Assembly: GCA_947505035.1 (NCBI GenBank)
Contig: CANNIS010000002.1
Location: forward strand, 1-47,153
DNA: 47,153 bases
Source of the DNA: Sphingobacteriales bacterium
GTDB taxonomy: Bacteria; Bacteroidota; Bacteroidia; Sphingobacteriales; Sphingobacteriaceae
Reading direction: 5' to 3'
The position numbers were made by a program, and so were the translations under genes. Each line of letters starts with the position of its first letter. The first letter of the stretch is position 1. Shown in pieces: positions 42,422-47,153 of this stretch. A model generated the notes under the pieces. It saw only the letters and a list, made by a program, of their open reading frames with translations. It ran no database searches and was not told the origin of the DNA.

Positions 42422-44803
42422 ATGAAATTTCAAAAATTCTTAATTACAATACTTGTAGTATGCAGTAGTGTATTTTCTTTTGCACAAAATTTTAAAGGAA
42501 TTGTTTATGACGAACTTCGCCAGCCTATAGCAGGTGCAACAGTTATAGCCGAAAAGGCAGTCTTAATTTCAAATAATAAGGGCGAGTTTTATTTAAACAA
42601 AAATCAACAAAGCAAGATAAAAATTAACATATTTATGATTGGTTTTGATAGTATCAACCAACAAATCAACCAAGAATTATCTTTGGTTTTTATCATGAAA
42701 AAATCGATAATAATATTAGAAGATGCGATAGTTACCGCCCAAAAATTAAAAGACAATGCGGCGGCTAGCTTTGATCTCCTTCAAAAGGAGGCGATTGCTA
42801 AAAACAACCTAGGCCAAGATTTACCTTATTTATTAAATCAATTACCAGCTACAGTTATTACCTCTGATGCAGGAACCGGAATTGGTTATACTGGCATTAG
42901 AATTAGGGGAACAGATGCAAGCCGAACCAACGTAACGATAAATGGTATTCCTTTAAATGATGCGGAGTCTCAAGGCACATTTTTGGTGAATTTGCCAGAT
43001 CTTGCTTCCTCAATAGATAATATACAAGTTCAAAGAGGAGTTGGAAGTTCCATTAATGGTGCCGGTGCTTTTGGTGCTAGCATTAATATACAAACGGAGC
43101 ACAACATAGATTCGGCTGGATTTGAATTAGCTAGTGGCATCGGTAGTTTTGGAACCAAAAAATGGATGGGAAAATTTTCAACCGGACAGTTAAAAAATAA
43201 TTGGAGTTTTGCAGGCCGAGCATCTCATATTCAATCCGATGGTTATATACAAAATAGTGCGGCAACTTTAAATTCTTATTTCTTTAATGCAAATTATACT
43301 ACAAAAAATGCCATCTGGAAATTTAATATATTTTCTGGTTCTGAAAAAACATTTCTTGCATGGGAAGGAGTTCCCATTGATTCTATGCAAACTAATAGAA
43401 CCTATAACCCAATAGCCGCAAATTATAAAGACCAATACGATCAATACGCACAAACACATTACCAATCTTTTTATACTAAACTATTGAATGCGCATGCTAG
43501 CTATACAATTGGTTTACATCTTACCAATGGAAAAGGTTTTTTTCAGGAATTTAAATATGACCAAGCCTTTGCCAATATTGGTTTTGATTCCTTGTTTGTT
43601 GGAACCGATACAATAAATAGCACTAATTTATTACGAAGAAGGTGGTTAGCTAACCAATTTAAAGGAATTGTATTTTCATATCAAAATACGATCAACAGCC
43701 GACTGCATTTACAAGCAGGTGCAGCAGCTAATGTGTATGATGGGCAACATTTTGCAGAAGTTGAGTGGGCACAGCATGCCTCTCAAAGTCTTCCTCAGCA
43801 AAATATTTTTGAGGGTACGGGTTTAAAAAAAGAAGCCAACATTTATTGTAAAATTGATTACGAATTTAAACCAAAATTTAACGCATACTTAGATTTACAA
43901 ACGCGTATTATTCGATACCATTTAGGAGGTGAAAATATTTATTTAATGGATATTTCCCAAAGCGCTAATTATTTATTTTTTAACCCAAAGCTTGGATTAT
44001 CTTATACGCCTAACAACAAGGAGGTGTTCTATATTTCCTATAGCATAGCGAATAAAGAACCCAACAGAGATGATTTGATTGGCAATTTAAGTCGAACTAA
44101 AAAAGCATTAGCAGAACAATTAGCAGATATAGAACTTGGTTGGAAATACCAAAATAGTAAAATACGTTCTGCATGGAATGTATATTATATGGACTATAAA
44201 AATCAACTTATTCCTACTGGTAAGCTTAACGATGTTGGAGAATCTATTCGAGAAAATTGCGCACAAAGTTATCGCTTAGGATTAGAGTGGAATGGTATGC
44301 TAGCGATTAGTTCGTCGATTAGTATTGGTGCAAACGCAGCCATCAGTGCAAATAAAATACTTAATTATACCGATGTCTTGTATAATTATGATCCAATAAA
44401 TTATTCAATTATAGATACGATTGAGCAACAGTATCAAAAAACAAATCTTGCTTATTCACCAGCCATAATAGTAGGTGCTGTTATTAATTATCAATTTTCT
44501 AAAAATTTAGGTTTTAGTCTTCAAAATAAATATGTTGGGAAACAATATTTAGATAATACAAGCAGTGATGAAAAAATGATCAATGCATTTATGGTAAACG
44601 ATTTAATCATTAATTATATTAAGCCATTAAAAAACAAAACAACCTTGAACTTAGATATAAAATTAGCTAATATATTAAATCGCAAATATGTGGCCAATGG
44701 GTACACTTATTCTTATTTAGTGGGAGGCGAAAAAACAACTGCTGTATATTATTACCCACAAGCTACAAGAGCTATATTGCTGGGCTTGAGCTTAAAATTC
44801 TAA
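42422..44803 (+). CDS. TonB-dependent outer-membrane receptor, probably for thiamine
   Basis: The 793-residue protein has a signal peptide (MKFQKFLITILVVCSSVFSFAQ). A carboxypeptidase-regulatory-like domain follows (FKGIVYDELRQPIAGATVIAE). The plug domain contains DLPYLLNQLPATVITSDAGTGIGYTGIRIRGTDASRTNVTINGIPLND. A 22-strand-type barrel ends in ATRAILLGLSLKF. The upstream TPP riboswitch points to thiamine or a thiamine precursor or phosphate as the ligand, matching the known thiamine-linked receptors of Bacteroidota. No inner-membrane thiamine transporter or kinase adjoins it. Ligand is inferred from regulation only. Confidence 0.93.
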   Translation: MKFQKFLITILVVCSSVFSFAQNFKGIVYDELRQPIAGATVIAEKAVLISNNKGEFYLNKNQQSKIKINIFMIGFDSINQQINQELSLVFIMKKSIIILEDAIVTAQKLKDNAAASFDLLQKEAIAKNNLGQDLPYLLNQLPATVITSDAGTGIGYTGIRIRGTDASRTNVTINGIPLNDAESQGTFLVNLPDLASSIDNIQVQRGVGSSINGAGAFGASINIQTEHNIDSAGFELASGIGSFGTKKWMGKFSTGQLKNNWSFAGRASHIQSDGYIQNSAATLNSYFFNANYTTKNAIWKFNIFSGSEKTFLAWEGVPIDSMQTNRTYNPIAANYKDQYDQYAQTHYQSFYTKLLNAHASYTIGLHLTNGKGFFQEFKYDQAFANIGFDSLFVGTDTINSTNLLRRRWLANQFKGIVFSYQNTINSRLHLQAGAAANVYDGQHFAEVEWAQHASQSLPQQNIFEGTGLKKEANIYCKIDYEFKPKFNAYLDLQTRIIRYHLGGENIYLMDISQSANYLFFNPKLGLSYTPNNKEVFYISYSIANKEPNRDDLIGNLSRTKKALAEQLADIELGWKYQNSKIRSAWNVYYMDYKNQLIPTGKLNDVGESIRENCAQSYRLGLEWNGMLAISSSISIGANAAISANKILNYTDVLYNYDPINYSIIDTIEQQYQKTNLAYSPAIIVGAVINYQFSKNLGFSLQNKYVGKQYLDNTSSDEKMINAFMVNDLIINYIKPLKNKTTLNLDIKLANILNRKYVANGYTYSYLVGGEKTTAVYYYPQATRAILLGLSLKF

Positions 44804-44835
44804 AGTATAGCATAAACAAATACTAAACTTTAGAA
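44798..44835. repeat. 9-bp inverted repeat spanning the convergent stops of the TonB receptor and porX
   Basis: TTCTAAAGT (44798-44806) and ACTTTAGAA (44827-44835) are exact reverse complements. The left arm contains the receptor stop codon, and the porX stop lies just inside the right arm. No U-tract is present, so it is not a standard terminator. Confidence 0.5.
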
Positions 44836-46376
44836 GTATAACTAGCATAAGGAATGAGCATTTCTTCTAAAGAAATTCCACCATGTTGAAAGCTATTAGC
44901 AAAGAAGTTTGCAAAATGGTTATAGTTGTTTTGGTATACAAAGTAGGTGTCACTTTTCGCAAAAATATAGGTTTGACTCATGTTGACTTTAGGTAAAAAA
45001 GCGTCCGCTGGATTTTTAATTTCAAAAACATCTTTAGCTACATAGTTTAAGTTTTTACCTTGTTTGTATCTCAGATTACTATTAACCGAACGGTCTCCAA
45101 TTACTTTACTTGGTGTTTTAACGCGAATAGTTCCATGATCGGTTGTAATCACTAGTCTAGCATTTTTTTGTGCAATTTTTTTGATAATTTCTAATAATGG
45201 AGAATGCTCAAACCATGAATAAGTAAGTGACCTATACGCAGATTCGTCTGGTGCTAATTCTTTGATCATGTCCATCTCTGTTCTTGCATGCGACAACATA
45301 TCTACAAAATTATATACAATCACATTTAAATTATTTTTAAATAAATGATGCACATTTTCTACTAAGTCTTTTCCTTGTTCGTTTGTGGTTATTTTATGAT
45401 AGCTACTTTTAATATCTTTTCTGGCTCTTTGTAAATGATCAATTAAAAATCCCTCTTCGTGTAAGTTTTTTCCTCCTTCCTCTTCGTCATTTTTCCATAA
45501 TTTAGGAAAACGTTTTTCCATTTCGTTTGGTAACATGCCGGAAAATATTGCATTTCGAGCATATTGCGTAGCCGTTGGCAATATGCTTACATATAGTTCT
45601 TCTTCTTCTAATCTAAAATATTCGTTTACTAATGGCGCAATTATTTTCCATTGATCATATCTTAAATTATCGATTAAAACAAAGAAGGTAGGCTGTGTTT
45701 CTGATAAATTTGGAAATACTTTTTTTCTTAAAACACTATGCGAAAGCATGGGCGCTTTATCGGGTAGTTGTAACCACGACAAATAATTTTTCTCTACAAA
45801 TTTTGAAAACAAGGCGTTAGCTTCTGATTTTTGTAAAGTTAAAATCTCGTGCATGCCCGCATCTTCTAATTGTTCTAGGGCTAGCTCCCAGTATACCAGT
45901 TTACGGTAAGCATCCATCCATTCTTCAATGTTTTGCACGTCGTTGAGTTGGCTGCCTAAATTTCTAAATTCTTGTTGGTAAGCCGAGGCTGTTTTTTCTG
46001 TGATTAACCTTTTATTATCCAGAATTTTTTTGATGGTTAATAAAATTTGTTTTGGGTTAACGGGTTTTATTAAGTAGTCTGCAATTTTTTTCCCAATCGC
46101 CTCTTCCATTAAATATTCTTCTTCGTTTTTGGTAATCAGTACCACTGGAATTTCGGAATTGAAATTTTTTATTTCAACCAGTGTTTCTAAACCAGTTAAA
46201 CCAGGCATATTTTCATCTAAGAAAACCAAATCGAAATAATTAGATTTAATTAAATCTATTGCATCTGCTCCATTGGTAACTGTTTTTACCTGGTATCCTT
46301 TTTCATTTAAAAATAAAATATGGGGCTTTAAAAGGTCAATTTCATCATCTGCCCATAATATCATCGTATCTTGCAT
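44823..46376 (-). CDS. porX: PorX-type response regulator with PglZ domain (T9SS regulator)
   Basis: The 517-residue protein has an N-terminal receiver domain (acidic D10/D11, phospho-acceptor D54 in LVFLDENMP, T82, K104). A helical linker leads to a PglZ-type alkaline-phosphatase-fold domain (FFVLIDNLRYDQWKI, PTATQYARNAIFSG, VITTDHGTIRVKTP). This length and domain pair match PorX, the regulator of type IX secretion that works with the PorY kinase and the sigma factor SigP in Porphyromonas. The receiver start (ILWADDEIDLLKPHILFL) is very close to my memory of PorX. PorY is not in the window. It is divergent from the HD-domain gene. Confidence 0.92.
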   Translation of the reverse strand: MQDTMILWADDEIDLLKPHILFLNEKGYQVKTVTNGADAIDLIKSNYFDLVFLDENMPGLTGLETLVEIKNFNSEIPVVLITKNEEEYLMEEAIGKKIADYLIKPVNPKQILLTIKKILDNKRLITEKTASAYQQEFRNLGSQLNDVQNIEEWMDAYRKLVYWELALEQLEDAGMHEILTLQKSEANALFSKFVEKNYLSWLQLPDKAPMLSHSVLRKKVFPNLSETQPTFFVLIDNLRYDQWKIIAPLVNEYFRLEEEELYVSILPTATQYARNAIFSGMLPNEMEKRFPKLWKNDEEEGGKNLHEEGFLIDHLQRARKDIKSSYHKITTNEQGKDLVENVHHLFKNNLNVIVYNFVDMLSHARTEMDMIKELAPDESAYRSLTYSWFEHSPLLEIIKKIAQKNARLVITTDHGTIRVKTPSKVIGDRSVNSNLRYKQGKNLNYVAKDVFEIKNPADAFLPKVNMSQTYIFAKSDTYFVYQNNYNHFANFFANSFQHGGISLEEMLIPYASYTSKV

Positions 46377-46437
46377 CTTTCTTTTTTCTTATTGTTAAAT
46401 TTAACAACTTTACCATCATTTTATTATCCTAATTCCA

Positions 46438-47153
46438 TTGAACAAGAAGAAATTATTTAACGACCCCGTATATGGCTTTGTGAGTATTGCTTACGAAACA
46501 GTTTTCGATTTAATAGAACACCCTTATTTTCAACGTTTAAGAAACATTAAACAGCTGGGTCTAACCCATTTAGTGTATCCTGGTGCTTTACATACCCGAT
46601 TTCATCACGCTTTAGGTGCGATGCATTTAATGGGTATTGCGCTCGAAACTTTGAAAAATAAAGGAGTGGCTATTACAGAAGAAGAAGCCGAGGCGGTAAC
46701 CATTGCTATTTTGTTACATGATATAGGACACGGCCCATTCTCACATGCATTAGAAAGCTGCATTGTACCTGGTGTACAGCACGAAGCATTGTCTGTATTA
46801 ATTATGAATCGTTTAAATAAAACCTTTAATGGAAAATTAAGCTTAGCCATTGCCATTTTTGAAAATAAATACGAAAAGAAATTTTTACATCAATTAGTTT
46901 CTAGTCAATTAGACATGGACAGATTAGACTATTTAAATAGAGATAGTTTTTATACGGGTGTTTCTGAAGGGGTTATCGGATTTGATCGTATTCTAAAAAT
47001 GTTACAGGTTGTAAATGATGAGTTGGTTGTTGAAGAAAAAGGAATTTATTCTATCGAGAAATTTTTGATTTCTCGTAGATTAATGTATTGGCAAGTGTAT
47101 CTACATAAAACGGTTTTAGCAGCAGAACAATTATTGGTTAAAATATTTCAACG
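46438..47153 (+). CDS. HD-domain phosphohydrolase (partial, 3' end off window)
   Basis: This frame is open to the right edge (238 full codons plus two bases) and is missing from the track. There is no nearby ATG: an in-frame stop lies at 46402 and the best start is TTG at 46438, giving MNKKKLFNDPVYGFVSI. Metal-binding motifs are HTRFHHALGAMHLM, LLHDIGHGPFSHALE, and the later SQLDMDRLDYLNRDSFYTGV. These place it with the YdhJ/dGTPase-like HD superfamily, which hydrolyses nucleotides or other phosphoesters. The specific substrate is unknown. It is divergent from porX with 61 bases between start codons. Confidence 0.88.
   Translation, partial: MNKKKLFNDPVYGFVSIAYETVFDLIEHPYFQRLRNIKQLGLTHLVYPGALHTRFHHALGAMHLMGIALETLKNKGVAITEEEAEAVTIAILLHDIGHGPFSHALESCIVPGVQHEALSVLIMNRLNKTFNGKLSLAIAIFENKYEKKFLHQLVSSQLDMDRLDYLNRDSFYTGVSEGVIGFDRILKMLQVVNDELVVEEKGIYSIEKFLISRRLMYWQVYLHKTVLAAEQLLVKIFQ

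Noticed and set aside
44823-46376. PglZ domain as part of a BREX or Pgl phage-defence system
   Set aside because: The PglZ domain is fused to a receiver domain as in PorX, and no BREX genes (brxA/B/C, pglX) are nearby.
1-47153. The many short ORFs opposite large genes (for example 3134-3385, 11472-11954, 13152-13544, 34236-34457, 37999-38250)
   Set aside because: They lie inside well-supported genes on the other strand or frame, have low-complexity Ser/Ala/Ile-rich translations, and match no family I know.
1-47153. Mobile elements, defence islands, prophage, tRNA or rRNA
   Set aside because: No transposase, integrase, phage, restriction or Cas proteins are present, and I could not identify a tRNA cloverleaf or rRNA in any gap.

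Overview
The window reads as an AT-rich chromosomal segment of a member of the phylum Bacteroidota, closest in feel to Chitinophagales/Sphingobacteriales. Evidence for this: type IX secretion (T9SS) C-terminal sorting domains on two proteins, a PorX-type response regulator/PglZ protein, Bacteroidota-specific families (DUF6029-like, IPExxxVDY, a DUF6728-like small protein), a SusC-style N-terminus on the TonB receptor, A-rich leaders rather than Shine-Dalgarno sites, and upstream sites matching the Bacteroidota promoter pattern TTTG-N~20-TAnnTTTG. I see no insertion sequences, prophage, CRISPR array, tRNA or rRNA. This is mostly core genome, and no gene-free stretch exceeds 300 bases.

Layout. 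1-4.4 kb: envelope and secretion genes (partial DUF6029-like protein, TlpA-like thioredoxin, Omp28-type T9SS cargo, a small T9SS cargo of unknown function). 4.4-16.7 kb: a minus-strand run of tex, pdhB, a UvrD-type helicase fused to a Cys-cluster nuclease, a class II (B12-dependent) ribonucleotide reductase, pyruvate kinase and an IPExxxVDY protein. 16.8-22.8 kb: a plus-strand run acpP-fabF-rnc-plsC-like-DMT transporter-yicC-gmk-nadD. 22.8-25.2 kb: minus-strand glucosaminidase, O-methyltransferase and M16 peptidase. 25.2-30.6 kb: hpt, carB (without its allosteric domain), pnuC with a NadR-like kinase, and dapF. 30.7-36.9 kb: DegP/HtrA protease, NlpC/P60 hydrolase, pdhA-pdhC, M20 amidohydrolase and a SPOR protein. 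36.9-42.3 kb: secA, then purD, a 50-residue membrane protein and ridA. 42.3-47.2 kb: a TPP riboswitch controlling a TonB-dependent receptor (thiamine-type uptake), porX, and a partial HD-domain hydrolase.

How genes connect. The PDH complex is encoded at two sites (E1 beta alone; E1 alpha with E2). NAD synthesis appears twice: nadD, and pnuC plus a ribosylnicotinamide-kinase-like gene. SecA exports proteins to the periplasm, the T9SS cargo are its downstream clients, and PorX would regulate the T9SS. The fatty-acid block (acpP, fabF, plsC-like) supplies membrane lipid synthesis.

I found no clearly undescribed multi-gene system. The most interesting signals are small. The nrdJ upstream region holds a promoter match, two identical inverted DnaA-box-like 9-mers and a 16-bp perfect palindrome. 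The TPP riboswitch leader has a possible alternative pairing. Operator-like palindromes overlap the helicase, pdhB and secA promoter candidates. The 231-residue T9SS cargo has no recognised function.
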